Part shown: positions 1-12,184 of the stretch, in pieces
Position numbering within the stretch: position 1 is the first letter of the stretch
Layout of the letters: every line of letters starts with the position of its first letter
Assembly (NCBI GenBank): GCA_017311315.1
Contig: CM029631.1
Coordinates: forward strand, 10,102,514 to 10,166,513
Direction of reading: 5' to 3'
DNA from: Dendrocalamus latiflorus
Lineage: Eukaryota > Streptophyta > Magnoliopsida > Poales > Poaceae
Length of the DNA: 64,000 nucleotides
Program-made: the position numbers and the translations under genes
The notes under the pieces: model-generated
What the model saw: only the letters and a program-made list of their open reading frames with translations
Databases searched by the model: none
What the model was told of the DNA's origin: nothing

Positions 1-330
1 AGGAAGAGTTCTGGTCCCTTGATTTGAGGAAGAGTTAGGATTTCATGTTCGTATTTGAGTCGAACACGGTTTAGGGCTCTAGCATATAAAAGCAGGGAGA
101 GGCCAAGTGTTTTGAACGTGTCTTTGCGAGGCTTTTTTGTGCTAGGGTTTTAGGGGTGCTTGTGAGGGCACTTTGTAACTTCACGAAAATTCAGCAATAA
201 AGAATATCTTAAATCAACCTAGTTCGTGATTTCTAGTGATTGCTGTTTGGGCAACACGTATGATTACTAGCAAAGCTGAGCATCAAGTGTTTGTTCGAGC
301 GGTCGGATTCTTCATCGACTATGTAAAGAT
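1..330 (+). repeat. probable LTR remnant of a retrotransposon
   Basis: The stretch has the layout of an LTR promoter and terminator read on the plus strand. A TATA-like CATATAAAAG lies at about 81-90, with a leader and then an AATAAA-type signal near 198. No partner LTR, polypurine tract or coding domain is visible, and the left end is cut by the window. A promoter or 3' end of an ordinary gene is an alternative, so the call rests on layout alone. Confidence 0.35.
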
Positions 331-415
331 TTCAAAAAGCGGAGACAATCATTCATCTCTCTCCCTCTCTAATTATGTCATATGATCCTACAGGATATTT
401 TTGGAAGGAACCAAA

Positions 416-505
416 GATGCACCGGTGATATTCCTGCAAGGAAAAAGGATTTCAGAAACAGATGCATCAGTGATATTCTTTCAAGGAAAAAGGATTTCAG
501 AAACA
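416..505. repeat. 45-bp tandem repeat, two copies
   Basis: Two head-to-tail units (416-460 and 461-505) both end in AAAAAGGATTTCAGAAACA and differ at only a few bases. The repeat is not linked to a gene. Confidence 0.85.
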
Positions 506-731
506 AACTCTTTAGACAACTATAGTTTAGAGTATATTAAATATAGACCACTCTAAACTCAAGAATACTATCGTTAATACGTAAGAAACATTAATTCCTC
601 TGTTACTAGTAGTTAACACTATCTATCTTGCGATTTGCAAGCTACCTACTCATCGATTAAGACGTACTCCTAACATTACGGCATCAGTTTCTTGGAACCA
701 CTAATTACGCATTAAGTAACAAATAGCCATC

Positions 732-795
732 ACTATCAAGTGGCTATTTGTTAAAGAGAAGTTACTATCAAGTGGCTATTTGTTAAAGAGAAGTT
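732..795. repeat. 32-bp tandem repeat, two copies
   Basis: Two consecutive 32-bp units begin at 732 and 764. Both contain CAAGTGGCTATTTGTTAAAG. A short inverted partial match (AAATAGCCA) sits just upstream at about 721. Confidence 0.85.
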
Positions 796-799
796 AAAA

Positions 800-2390
800 A
801 AATACGTGAAGGAAACACCAAGTAGCTCGAAAAGCAAATTGTTTCTACTAGAGCCAACACCACAGAACACTTCAGAAAAATTACAAAATCACCAGGCGAG
901 TCTTCCTTTTAAGTCATCGTCCAAGAAACCATCTCAATACCTGTAGTTGCTATAGGAAGGATCAACACTAACTTAATAAGTAAATAGACTATTTTTTAGA
1001 AAGATCATCTAGTTTATATTAATAACTCATTGATAAAGTATCGTACGTTCCCACTTTTATATTGAAGCTTTTGTATGAACAACATGTTGCTACTAAGTAC
1101 TTGAGTTGGTGACTGTGTTGGATGAACATGTTGGACATCTTTATCATCCTTGCTTGAGACTCCGGGTCTTGCAACAACGTCATAATTTGCCAATAATCAC
1201 TATAGCAAGAAGTGATTATTGATCTCCATTGATGCATAGGACATACATCTCAATAGAGGTGTTGTTCTGGTTGGAAAAAAAACAAAGATTTATTTGTACA
1301 AAACCCGATATAGTGTAAATTTAAGGTATAGGTTTTGCCATCATCATCTAAGTGAGTTGGCACAATAAAGCACATCAAATCTAAAGGAAATCTGGTTGAG
1401 AACTCGCTAGAGAAGAACAAAGATGGAACAACTTGATCTAGGAAAAAAAGAAAAGAAATCTAAAATTACTTATGCAAATTAACAGTTCCTCCACCAGCTC
1501 AATGGCGATGAGAACAGCATAGAACAGCGGAGTGAGGCCGATGACACACCATGGAAGGCGTGGCCAGCGGCTAGGCTGCTAGGGTTCCTGATGTCTGCCC
1601 CGCACTGCTCCTACTCTCATTTGCTAGCATAGTACCAGAGACTGCAGCTGCACTACGGTCCACCGACACATTTTGGCCTGCTATTGGGGTTGGCTGTGGT
1701 CGTACGGTTGGTAATAAGGGCTATTGCGATTGGGCTTACTGGCGACGTGGGTTGGACAAAAGGGCTATTGGGCTACGGCTTAGTGTATCATGAAGGCGCG
1801 GAGTAAATTGGGCTAACCTGCTGGGTACCTTCTTGACTTAAATCGGTCTCCAAGCACCCTTCAAACATTGTGGTTTTGGTTCAATATTTTTAGCTTCCCC
1901 ACCAAAACACTTTCGTCTTTACTGTAGATCTCACCTCTTCCCCGAACCGAATCCATGGTCTTCTCCTCTTTTGTAAGCAATCCACTATGTGTAGGTTCAT
2001 CAACAACTCACACATTGACAACTCTCTCCATGTCAGTCCATTCCATCCGGCTTTCTTGACCGTACATCAGCTCATCCCCAAGTCTAGTCATGTCCACGCC
2101 GTCAACCATGGTTGCCTCCAAGCATCTGCATATCGAAATACAACTTAACCTATGTTAGTCCAAACATAGTTCATGCAACACGGTAGTCCAAGAAGACATG
2201 CTTTTAGTTTATTATTTTACTGCAGTTCTTCTAGATTACAATGGACACATGCATTCGCTTCTGCTTGTTCACTCTACTTGTGCACGCTTGAAATTGCAGA
2301 GGCTGGAAACAAATCAGCGATCTCACGAAGCAAAGGCATGGGCTTTCACACCTACGCCACTCGCGTGTACCTATATTTGCGCGAGTGCAC
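800..2390. other. intergenic stretch without a recognisable gene
   Basis: Reading frames here are short and show no family motif. A GC-richer patch at about 1490-1830 looks like degraded gene or transposon sequence, but I could not assign it. Confidence 0.5.
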
Positions 2391-2397
2391 ATACTTA

Positions 2398-3088
2398 GGC
2401 CCCGTTTGGCACAGCTCAGCTTCACTAGTGAAGCTGTTTTTTTTAGTTTCAGCTTCACGAGCAGCTTCACCGGTGAAGCTAAAGCTGTTTTAGAAAACTG
2501 TTTGGCAAAACAGCTTCACCAACAACTTCATGCATGGCTGAGAGAGGTCAATTGTCCAAGATGCCCCTGTCTACCTGACTTGTTCTAACATTTGGAGTTG
2601 TATATTTGTATATGATCATATGAATTAAAAAATAATATATTTGAATGAATATGAATTAAAAAATTAAAGTAATAAAATAATATTTGTGAACGGGATTTGT
2701 GAATAAAAATTAAAATAAAATAAAATAATATATTTTTAAAATAATAAAATAATAATGAATATTTGAATTAAAAAATTAAAATAATAAAATAATAGCTTCA
2801 TGCATGGCTTCATGCACGGGATTTTTGTGAACTCTGCTGTGCGTACGCTGAGTAGCAAATGCGTGTAAATATTTGTGAACTAGAGCGGCATTCGCTTCCT
2901 AGGAATATGGGCCTGAGGGAGAGAGCTGTGAAAAGCTACTTTTTTCAGCTTCATCTCTCCCTATTCCTTTGTGAGAGCACAAAAAAAGGAGCTTCATGGG
3001 TGAAGCTATTTGCAAAATGGGTGTTTGGCAAAAAAACAGCTCACAACAGCTCATGAAGCTGTTGGTGAAGCTGTGCCAAACAGAGAAG
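2398..3088. mobile_element. Tourist/Harbinger-like MITE, copy 1
   Basis: The left end GGCCCCGTTTGGCACAGCTC follows a TTA. The right end (GGTGAAGCTGTGCCAAACAG) is its imperfect inverted partner. The interior is AT-rich and non-coding. A second copy with the same ends lies at 51791-52339 in the NAC gene intron. The right-hand target duplication is not clear in this copy. TTA target sites and GGSCCNGTTTGG-type ends are typical of PIF/Harbinger (Tourist) MITEs. Confidence 0.75.
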
Positions 3089-3099
3089 TGAGTTTCATC

Positions 3100-3700
3100 T
3101 AGATGAAACTCTCTTAGCACGATTACCAACTCTATATGAGTCATGAAATTAAATGTCTATGAAACAATAGAATGAAACTATGCATTAAGGATAGATGTTT
3201 CATCCATGTTTCATTTCATTTTACATGATATGGCAATCTTGTAAATAACACCATGAAACTCTCCACTGAGAATGGCCTAATACGGCTTGACAGAATTTCG
3301 AAGGACTCGTACTGATTCCTGTAAAATTCATTCTTACTTGTCAAGACGAAACAACCGAAGCACAAACCAAGCATGCGGTAAGTACCCAATTGTGTGTGGT
3401 GGCAACATCGTGCATTCAGAATTCAATGTAGTACAGATATATAATCTGTAACACCCCAAAATGCCAGACAGGACCATACAGCCAGGCAAAATGAAAGATG
3501 CACCGCTGGACACTGAAAACACAAATGCTAGTTGCCAAAGTAATGCTATTAAAAGAACAGGGAAGTTGATGCACGCACTGTCATTGAATTATCGCAGTAC
3601 AGAAAGATGATCTATCAGGCAAAAGTAACTGAACTCATATTTTATAAGGTACGTCGAAACCCGATCCTGAACATAACTTTGCAGTCATCCAAGGAACTAA
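3100..3700. other. intergenic, possible TOM6 3' flank
   Basis: No coding frame is recognisable here. The sequence lies downstream of TOM6 on the minus strand and may include the end of its transcript, because a plausible 3'-UTR acceptor lies at 3728/3729. Confidence 0.3.
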
Positions 3701-3893
3701 GGCAACCATTGGCCCATCCCAGTCGCACCTAACAAGAATAAGAAACATATCAGTGACTTATTGCAATTAGGAGCGTAAGTAAATCATGCCAACAATGGTT
3801 AAACAGGTCAAGAACAAAAATGCAGTGGGTAGAAATCTAGAAGAAATTATCATTTTCTATAAAAATGCAATTATAAACTTCACTAATTATACT

Positions 3894-4268
3894 AGGCTGT
3901 TTGGTTCTAAGGCCATGATTGCCAAACTTTGGGTTACCACCCAAATTTTGGTTACTTTGACCGAATTTGGTACCGATTTGGTTTGTTACCAATGCGTTGC
4001 AAAACTGGTAACATTTCTTTTTCATTGGATCTTTAGTTCATTTGTTGCCAAAGTTTGGGAAAACATGGGCCAAGAATTCCATGACCAAAATTTGGTAGTT
4101 TGTCACCACCAAACTTTGGCACACATTGGTAGGGCTTGCATAAGTAATAAACCCTACCAATGTGTACCAAATTTTGGCAGTCATGAAATTCTTGGCCCAT
4201 GTTTTGGCCAAATTTTGGGTTGGTAACCCAAATTTTGGCAAGCATGGGCTTAGAACCAAACAGCCCCT
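3894..4268. mobile_element. MITE with long inverted repeats, next to TOM6
   Basis: The left end GGCTGTTTGGTTCTAAGGCC pairs with the right end, where CTTAGAACCAAACAGCC appears. The inner arms also pair: both are rich in CCAAATTTTGG-type words. The target duplication cannot be fixed by eye. If the TOM6 3'-UTR intron proposed below is real, this element lies inside it. Confidence 0.7.
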
Positions 4269-5241
4269 TTAGTAACTTGTGTTTGTCCACAGAAGTCCCC
4301 ACCATGAATAATGCAAAAACAACAGAAGCTACGCCAATTTACCACAGCAGATCTTGTGACAAACTGAGAACAGTAAATCAGCTAAAGGTGAAAATAAATT
4401 CAAAGAATCAACATTTCAAAAGATAGCTTATATCAAAGGGTAGTTATTTTACATTCTTACTCTAATGCAAACCAATGTTCCAAGCATGATCCAGAAAATA
4501 AAGACAAGCACAGCGTAAAAGGAATCAAACAATGACCAGCTAATCCACCTCCATTAACTAGCAGAAACCCACCAGAAAAGTGAATTCACCCTAACAATTC
4601 AAGGCAGGTTAATTCACCCTAACAATTCAAGGCAGGCACTGATGACCTGCCAATTCATCCCATCAACTCATGCTTAGAGATCACATATCGTGACAAGTGG
4701 AATACAAAACAGGAACTGTCATCTAAGCCCAGTACCCACAAGTTTCGACCAATGAAGACAGATAAGCACACATACGAATCATGCCATGTTCTATAATAGC
4801 ATATACTAAATTATTAATTCGTTGAAATATATATCCCCACCAGGATCCATCTTGCAAAAACCAACCATATGAAAACCTCCTCAACACAACAGTGTAGTGC
4901 TAAAAGCAGCTAAGACCATCATATAAAAAAATCACAGCAACCAAGGCACACTGATTTTTCCAACAAACTACCATGAATCTAAGTTGAAGTCACCAAAATG
5001 GATCCATCAGAACCGACAACGCCCGGGGAACGCACTAGGGGTAACCGTGACCCATCCAATCCGGCATAACAAAGATGTATCTATCCGCACAAACACACAG
5101 GCACCGAATCTAGCAGAAACACATCTAAGCACACCGTCGCACGCCGATTCAACAACGGGGTCACCCGCGCCGCACCCAAATCAACCATACCCTAGCGGGG
5201 GCGGGGGGCTCACCTCGGAGGGCGGCGGCATCGGGACGGAC

Positions 5242-5412
5242 CTAGAGCTCGAGCTTGAGCTCGTGGACGTCGGCGTCGCGGGTGAGGAAGTGGAGGATGT
5301 AAGGGGCGGCGCGGATGGCGGCGACGCAGGAGGCCATGACGAGGAGGTGCGAGCGCAGCTGCTTGTACGCCGCCTCCTTGCTCGGCCGCCGCGGGATCGC
5401 ACCAAGGAACAT
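5242..5412 (-). CDS. TOM6: mitochondrial import receptor subunit TOM6
   Basis: A 56-residue protein begins MFLGAIPRRPSKEAAYKQLR and ends in HELKLEL. It fits plant TOM6 in length (about 54-56 aa) and in the pattern K-A-x-KQLR-x-H, a hydrophobic segment at about residues 23-45 containing IRAAPY, and a charged ELK tail. TOM6 is a small tail-anchored subunit that stabilises the TOM translocase in the outer mitochondrial membrane. The coding region is one exon. A GAG|GTGAGC donor lies 28 bp past the stop (5213/5214) and a plausible acceptor lies at 3728/3729, which suggests a long intron in the 3' UTR (inference). The start is the first ATG of the conserved frame. Confidence 0.88.
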   Translation of the reverse strand: MFLGAIPRRPSKEAAYKQLRSHLLVMASCVAAIRAAPYILHFLTRDADVHELKLEL

Positions 5413-5419
5413 CTCGACT

Positions 5420-5985
5420 CCGACCGAGCTCTACCTTTGCTTCTCTCGCTTCCGTCTCCTCGGAATGCTCCCGAGCTCTGGAGGGGGCGAGGCTAAAACC
5501 CTGGCTAGGCTATGTGAACGGTGGGAGGGAGGTCTGGGTAACTTTACACCGGCGGCGTCCGTGGCGAATTGGTTGGGCCAGCGGACCATATAGCCCATTA
5601 CAGGAGCGCCTTGGGCTAGCCGACGAAGCCTTCCAATGGGCCAAGACTTGCTGTATGGCCGAAACACGAAATGTTGCAAAAGAAGGAAATTTGAGGGCAC
5701 ATAGTAAAACGCCAGAAATATCGGTGCGTCTACTAGATCAGTCATCAGTGCGTGGTAGACAGTACGCCGCAAGCAGCCTGAAGTAAAACCGAATTTCAAA
5801 AGAACTTGGATTTCCATTTTGAAGTTGATTTCCTTTCATCCTTAGCCTATTCCGCACGAATCTTGACCACCCAGGCCTCCCAATTCACCCCAGCTTTGCA
5901 CAAACGGAGGAGAAGATCGATGCCACTGTTCATAGTCCGAAAACCGACCGCCGCCCCTGATTTTTGTCGCCGTCGGTCTCTCCCG
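5420..5985. other. TOM6 upstream region
   Basis: This should hold the TOM6 promoter and 5' UTR on the minus strand. I see no clear TATA box and no coding frame with family signatures. Confidence 0.35.
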
Positions 5986-5989
5986 CGCC

Positions 5990-7135
5990 TTCTCGCGCCC
6001 GCTCGCCGCTGCCAGCCCTGCACCACCTGTCATCAACTGTACACCGCCCATAAATGCCCCTGAACCAGTGTCAGACCCCGCCGGCCACGGCCGCCACCGT
6101 CGCGCCCACCATTTCCCTCTCCCAGCCCTCTCTGCTCTCTCTCGGCCGACCTGACATAGCCACTGCTTTTGACTGCCGCATTGAGTCCCTCGAGGCAGCC
6201 ATGATAACCCCCCTCTGACTGCCGCATCACGCCTCCGCAAAACCTCTCGGCTGTGCCACGCACCGTCACCGCCATAGCCAGCCCACTGTGCCGAACCGCC
6301 TTCGGCGCCCTATAAATGCCCTCGAGCTCCTCCATTCGAAGGCAAAAAACCCCCACAGCCAGCCAGACTTCCCCAAAGCTTCCGTTGTTCTCCCCATTGT
6401 TGGTAATTGCCAGAATCCCCAAAGACAAGCTTCAACTCAATGTCGCCTCTCCAGTCCAACACTTTCCAATCAACCTCACCTGTAGCCTCCTCAACCCCCA
6501 AAAACACGTCCAAACCGCCGCCTTAGCTCTCCGAGCACACTTCTTCCCTGGCACCGAAAGCCATCGCACGACCAAACCACTTCGCCGTGGCCAACCCAAC
6601 CTCGACCACCACCGCCAAACCGCCACTTCTACTAGCTTACCTTAGCCCCACAAATGCTCAAGGACCAACCCAATTGCCCAATTAAGCTTCGTTTCACTCT
6701 ACACTGTTCAAATTGTCCGCAGAAGAGAAAGCCTTGCCGCCTCCCCTGGCCACGCGACCCCAAAAATGGACTCCCTGCATCCTGAGGAACCCAACCATGG
6801 TCACCAATCCCGTCGCAAATCACTGTAGTGTCGCCGGTCGCCGCTGCTCTTTTGCTCTGTTTCCGGTCGCGCGTGTGAGCGAGTGAGGAAGAAGAATAGT
6901 GACGGGTAGTCACTATTCACTCGACCCCATAGCGCCAGGACCCGAACCCACAATGAATAGTGTCCGATCTGGTAAGCACAGTAAACCAACCCCGTTAGCC
7001 TTGAAGCCGACCCATATTGAACAGTAAAAACCCACTGTAAATAGTAACCCAACCCGCTATGAACAATAAAATCCAATATGAATAGTAGAAATCCACAATA
7101 AATAGTAAAATACACATTACTGTTCACCAAACAAA
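5990..7135 (+). repeat. degraded gypsy-type LTR fragment (probable)
   Basis: The stretch is C-rich with many CCGCC words and TATAAA boxes at about 6050 and 6310. It then passes into runs of CCCAAC and 'AATAGT' near 6900-7110. This matches the composition and order seen in the well-bounded solo LTR at 46555-49715, where an ACCGCCACT word is likewise followed by TTACCT. No ends or target duplication are visible, so it is treated as a truncated relative. Confidence 0.4.
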
Positions 7136-7510
7136 AGCCAATACAAACTATACGACGCTCATCTCAGGAACCATAATCTAATCAAACATTTCTACCAATG
7201 TTCTAAAGAGCATTAAAAAAGGTTACCCTACCGGTTATAAATTGGGTGGATTGTGTAATTGTAAGTAATATCTGTATTATTTCGTTAATCACAGATAGTA
7301 ATTTGAAAACAAATGGGCAACTAACATAACTATTATGAAGAAATATTGACGTTTGGCTTACTCAAGTCAATGAAACTAAGAAAAAGAACCAAAATTGTGT
7401 GCATTTGGACTTTCTAACTTATTTATCTGGTGTTCTACGTAGTTATAAGCGAGTGCTTTATAAGCGTAAGTGAAGGGTCGCCGCTTAATCAGTGCCCGCT
7501 TTTTAGAACA

Positions 7511-7921
7511 GGGAGCGGCTCAGGTGCTGGGGGCACAGCACTTAGTGCGTGCGGGGGTGCCCCCAGCACCCGCCACGTGTCCCGCAAAATCCAAAAATAT
7601 TCCAAAAAATTCAAAAAAAATACTTACAAAATCCGAAAATTTGTAAAAACTATTTTTTAAGTATAAAAAGTATTTTTTCTTGTAAGTACTTAAATTTTTT
7701 TGATTTATACTTTTCATTAAAAAAGTATTTTTTTAAGTACTTAAAAATACTTTTTAATAAAGGTATTTTTACAAAAAAGTACTTTTTACAAATTTTCGGA
7801 TTTTGTAAGTATTTTTTTTGAATTTTTTGGAATATTTTTGGATTTTGCGGGACACGTGGCGGGTGCTGGGGGCACCCCCGCACGCACTAAGTGTTGTGCC
7901 CCCAGCACCTGAGCCGCTCCC
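7511..7921. mobile_element. Mutator-type MITE with 9-bp target duplication
   Basis: This is a 411-bp near-perfect hairpin. The ends are GGGAGCGGCTCAGGTGCTGG and its complement, with inverted arms of at least 150 bp around an AT-rich centre. It is flanked on both sides by the identical 9 bp TTTAGAACA (7502-7510 and 7922-7930). A 9-bp duplication with long terminal inverted repeats is the signature of MULE elements. It has no coding capacity. Confidence 0.93.
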
Positions 7922-7934
7922 TTTAGAACAATGC

Positions 7935-8365
7935 TTTGTACAGACACCTGCAACTGAAACATATGAATGAATCCGTACATACCTCCCTCGCAACCAATCA
8001 ATTCTATCTACAATAATATTATCTTAACTATCTCTTAACTATACTAAATAAGTAAAATCATATATAAAGAAGAGAAGGTAAAGATGAATAATATGTTGTC
8101 TCTTATGTAAAAAAAATCTGAACCTGTAAACTAACACAAATAGTGATAATGTACGACAAAAGTTATAACGAAAATAGTATAAAATAGTTAGAAAAATAAT
8201 TTACTATTAGAGAAATTGTCTCTAATAATGTCTTAAGGTGAGATAGAAAGATGGGCTACTGTACATAACCGTCAGGTATTCTAATAAGTGCGAGGCTTCT
8301 AACCAGTCTAAATCATTTCCTGCTATAAATGCCCCTCAAGCTGGGCAACCATGTGGAGCCCGTCC
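7935..8365. other. AT-rich 3' flank of the ARIADNE gene
   Basis: The sequence between the MITE and the stop codon of the ligase gene is non-coding and AT-rich. It presumably contains the 3' UTR and polyadenylation region of the minus-strand gene. No clear single polyA signal was chosen. Confidence 0.4.
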
Positions 8366-8370
8366 GTCCG

Positions 8371-11300
8371 TCACGCGGGGAACTCCTTGGCCTTGTCGGG
8401 CCCTTCCGGCCGGTACGTCGCGATATTCATGGGTTCCATGAGCAGCGGCAACAGCTCGTCCTGAATGCACTTGTACATCTCCCCGCAGAGCGTCTCGACG
8501 ATCTTTGCGAGGTTGACGGCCTCCTGCTTCGTTCGCAGGATCTCCGACTCCGGCAGTGCTGGCACGTCCGTCGCGAGCACCTTGGACAGCCGCTCCACGT
8601 TGCGCTCCAGCTGCTCCTGCTGGTCCTCGAACAGGTTCCGTGCCAAAGCCAGGTTCCCCCGCTCTGCGGGGTGCGTCCGCAGCTCGCCGCCGAACATGTA
8701 GTAGGCCAACGCGTACGAACGCGACAGCGCCTGCCGCGACCACAGCAGGCGCTGGTGTGCTTGGGTCAGCCAGCCGCAGTCCCTGATCGTCAGGGGTCGC
8801 TTGAAGTGATCCGACTCCAGTTGCTTCACCCGCTCCTTGACGGCCGGCCCCAGCTTCTGCTGCTCCACATTGTACGAGTCACCGTGGATCTTGAACCGGT
8901 CGCAGTAGTGCGTGTACCGCTGCAGCTGCCGCCTGCCGGTGTCCACCTTGTTGTCGTCCTCGTTGAAGCGGTTGCAGCTGTGGCCTTCGATGCTCGCCCA
9001 CGTGTGAGCCGACCCAGTGGCGCCGCCGCACAGCCAACTGCATTCACCAAAAAAGCTAGTAATCAAGGAGAAGAATTGGTTTAAGTCGGGAGAGGATGCA
9101 TGCATCAGGTATAAGCTCATTTCTTGGACAGAACTTGTGAACTCGCCATGTGAGCCGCGCCAATATCCGTGGACAGGAATCATTGGACGAAAATTCTCCC
9201 GAAGGCACACTGATTGGCAGATTGGCCTGGCGAGTTCACGTGTTTTCACCAAAAGATGATGAAGTTCTCACCCGGTGCCGGTACGTCCACCCCCCGGTAC
9301 CCTATGTGTAACAACAACTTACCATAGACACTGGCCGCACTTGCATCTGACAAGGTTGCAGCCGCCGTTCTTCTCGATGGGCTTGAAGCACTTGGGGCAG
9401 CTCTTGGTGTTGTTAAGGATCCACTTGATGTTCTCCGACTCGCCATGGGACTTGGCATTCCATTTCTCCCATATGGCGCACGGGCACGGCGAGTGCACCT
9501 GCCCCGCACAGTTGAAGCAGAAGCTGATGCCGCAGGGGCACTCCACCTCGCAGTACCGCTCGCCAGTGCTCATGCGGATTGCGCGGCCACAGTGCGGAGC
9601 GCTGGGGCACCACCTCACTGAGTCGTTGTCCTCAAGGTAGGACTCGAGCAGGAAATGATCGAAGTGCTTAGCTGCGTCGGGGTACTTCCGTCCAAGGAGG
9701 CACCGCACGATGCCCTCCTCGCAAATGGCCGAGCACTTCACCTCCATGCACCGTATCTGCTTCTTGCCACTGTCCACAGCTGCAAAGAAGTGCTCTGTCC
9801 AACCTGAACAAAGAGTGAAAGTACAACAGTAGTCAATTGTCCGAGTGTTTTTAATAAAATTCTTTCAATCTTTGGCATTTTTTGAAAGCCTAGGAAGCTG
9901 AGTAATATCTACAGTTGATGAATGTTCACAAGGAAAATAAAACACCAGCATATAACATAAGTTCTCTGTAGCTGTACATAGAGATTAAAAGTTGCTGAGA
10001 GACATGTGGGAACTCACAGTCATTGCAGAAGCAATGCCCACAGTCCATGGTCGAGACAGCACTTAGGGAGAATTCCTCAAAACATACATTGCAGTTGACG
10101 CTTCTTGAGGACGTTGTTGAGCTAACTGCCATGCTATTCTTCTCACACAGCACAATGCCTGACTCCCTGAGCATGTGGTCTCGCCCATTCCTATCAAGGT
10201 AGTCATATATGCAATCCATCTTCCACCGGTGGTGAATGAGGAGTGTGCGCGCGTGGTGCTGCTTTATGTTGAACAAGTTCATCACTATGGATAAGTCTTG
10301 TTGCTGTTGGTAGAGTAGACAAAGAAAACAGTCATTGGATCTCAATTAGGGGTAAGACGGGCAGAATCTGAACTCTGAACTCATACGAAATGACCAGTTC
10401 AGTCCCATTACCTGTGCAGAGGAAAGGGACTCTTGTGTAATGGCCTGCAACAACAGTTATAAATGTTAAAAACTTTTAAAATAATTATAGGGAATGCAAA
10501 AGTACATGTACACATGATGGGATAAAACAAGATAATACTTTGAGTAAATCGACAGAAAAGATCAAAGCTTTGGTGGTGACAGATGGGGACTGAAGTACTG
10601 AACTAAATATCAGCAAACCGGGCGAATGGTATCTATACTTGATGCTTGATTTAGCAGTTATTAAGATGTGAATAGTTACTAATGTTAATTGTAATATTGA
10701 GAGCATTACCACAAAAGATCGAGGTGACTCCAATGCTGCTTTGTATGACTCGTACAGTGCTTAAAGTTATATTTAGTACAACAAATTTATACATTTGATT
10801 CAAGAAGGAAAGTTGTTCATGTCATCCAACTTATAGGTTTTAAGATAATAAATGGAAATTTGAACAAAGTGCATATCCTAATACATGTTACTTTATCATA
10901 TTACAAAACTAGTAAGCAATTCTACTTCAAATGTACAAGTATAATTCTCTTGTACAAAGACCATTACTTCGGGTAAAATTGACGACTTTTACGCAAATGA
11001 TCAAACCTTTACTGCGGAAGATGGGGATTGAATTGAACTACTAATTCTTACAACCAAAATTAAGATTCAAACTAAGCTAGCTATGCGGCTGCAAACCAGG
11101 CAAGCCATTAGCAACATTGTTTCTTTCATCGCATTGGAATTCTAAACCCAGTCGGCATTACACGATGCCAATCCCATCCCATCCCATCGGAAGCCGATCT
11201 GGTAAGGATTTCGAGAGACCTGACGCCGACTCCCGGCGCAAAACCAACGACGAAAAATTAGTATTAAAAAAGACGCGAATTTGCGATGGATTTGAGGACA

Positions 11301-11608
11301 CAAGGATTGAGACTTGGGAGCACGGGGAGGCTCAAATCGATCAGCCACCTCCACCCCGATCTCGCCGAGGCGGAGGCCCCAATAATGCACGCGTATCCAA
11401 TCCAACGGCCAGCCAGCGCCCCCCCCCCACCCCCCGTGTTCTCGCCGCGGCCACTCACCCAGCAATCCGCGCGGCGCTCCGGCAGCGGCGAGGCCTCCTC
11501 GAGCAGCCCGACGTCGTCCTCGTCGGCCTCCATCGCCACGCCGTCCCAGCCCGCCTCCTCCCCGTCTTCGTCGTCGACGTAGTAGTAGCACTCGTCATCG
11601 CTGGCCAT
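8371..11608 (-). CDS. ARI: ARIADNE-like RBR E3 ubiquitin ligase, 5 exons
   Basis: The model joins 11459-11608, 10412-10444, 10018-10303, 9323-9803 and 8371-9037. This totals 1617 bp, or 538 aa, with GT..AG at every junction. The N-terminus is acidic (MASDDECYYYVDDED). RING1 begins CNVCFEEF and its last pair is CGHCFCNDCW, with the last Cys codon split by an intron. The IBR follows, and RING2 reads CPKCFKPIEKNGGC then CKCGQCLCWLCGG. The Cys of GGC (about residue 305) is the expected catalytic Cys that takes ubiquitin from E2 as a thioester in RBR ligases. The C-terminal half is the Ariadne domain, rich in helix and Arg/Glu. All zinc ligands looked for are present. One exon is only 33 bp. The enzyme should be cytosolic or nuclear; its substrate is unknown. 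Confidence 0.93.
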
Positions 11609-11619
11609 GGTGGGGTTTT

Positions 11620-12180
11620 GATCGCGTCGCGGCGAGGGAGGCGAGACGCGAGAGGAGGGAAGGAAACGAGGGTTAACGAGGAGGCTTCGGTGAGAAGGCA
11701 GCGACTCGTTGGTTAGTGGTTTAGTAGGGCCTCTTCTATTTATTTTTTTCGTTTTGATGGCTTTTGGTGTTGGACAATAGTTTATATACGTGTTTTAATA
11801 AATCAGTGTTGATATAGGTGCCGTAGATACTTTTAGATTTAAAAAACTGTTAAAAAATTTGTTTCAAAAGATTGACTCGTTTTGACGTTTAGCTTTTTAA
11901 CTTTTAGAGAAGCTAAGAGCAAAAAGTAAAAACTAAAAAGGACAAGGCTTTCAGCTTATAGTTTATAATATTCTTTAAACAAATAAACATGGTTTTTTTA
12001 TATTTTTTAAAATAATTTATTAAAATGCCTTTTCGAACTGCCTTATGTGCATTCCGTTCATTACTGGCACTCGAGGGGAGTGGGGATTCGGGTAGGAGTC
12101 ACGCATGTTTGACACACACGAGGAGAGTCGGGTTCGATACGCGCACTTGGTGCCGTGCGGGTGCAGGACTCATGTGGGCC
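11620..12180. other. upstream region of the ARIADNE gene
   Basis: This should contain the promoter of the minus-strand ligase. It becomes AT-rich after about 11740 and appears to be partly transposon-derived, with simple TTTT and AAAA words. No gene is seen. Confidence 0.4.
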
Positions 12181-12184
12181 CTGA

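Noticed and set aside
8329..9084. A 251-codon plus-strand frame opposite the ARIADNE C-terminal exon
   Set aside because: It is antisense to a well-supported exon and has no recognisable domain.
10560..11045. Two similar 45-bp stretches in the ARIADNE first intron (10560-10606 and 10995-11041) as a duplicated exon
   Set aside because: The similarity is patchy, neither has splice sites in phase, and the five-exon model is complete without them.
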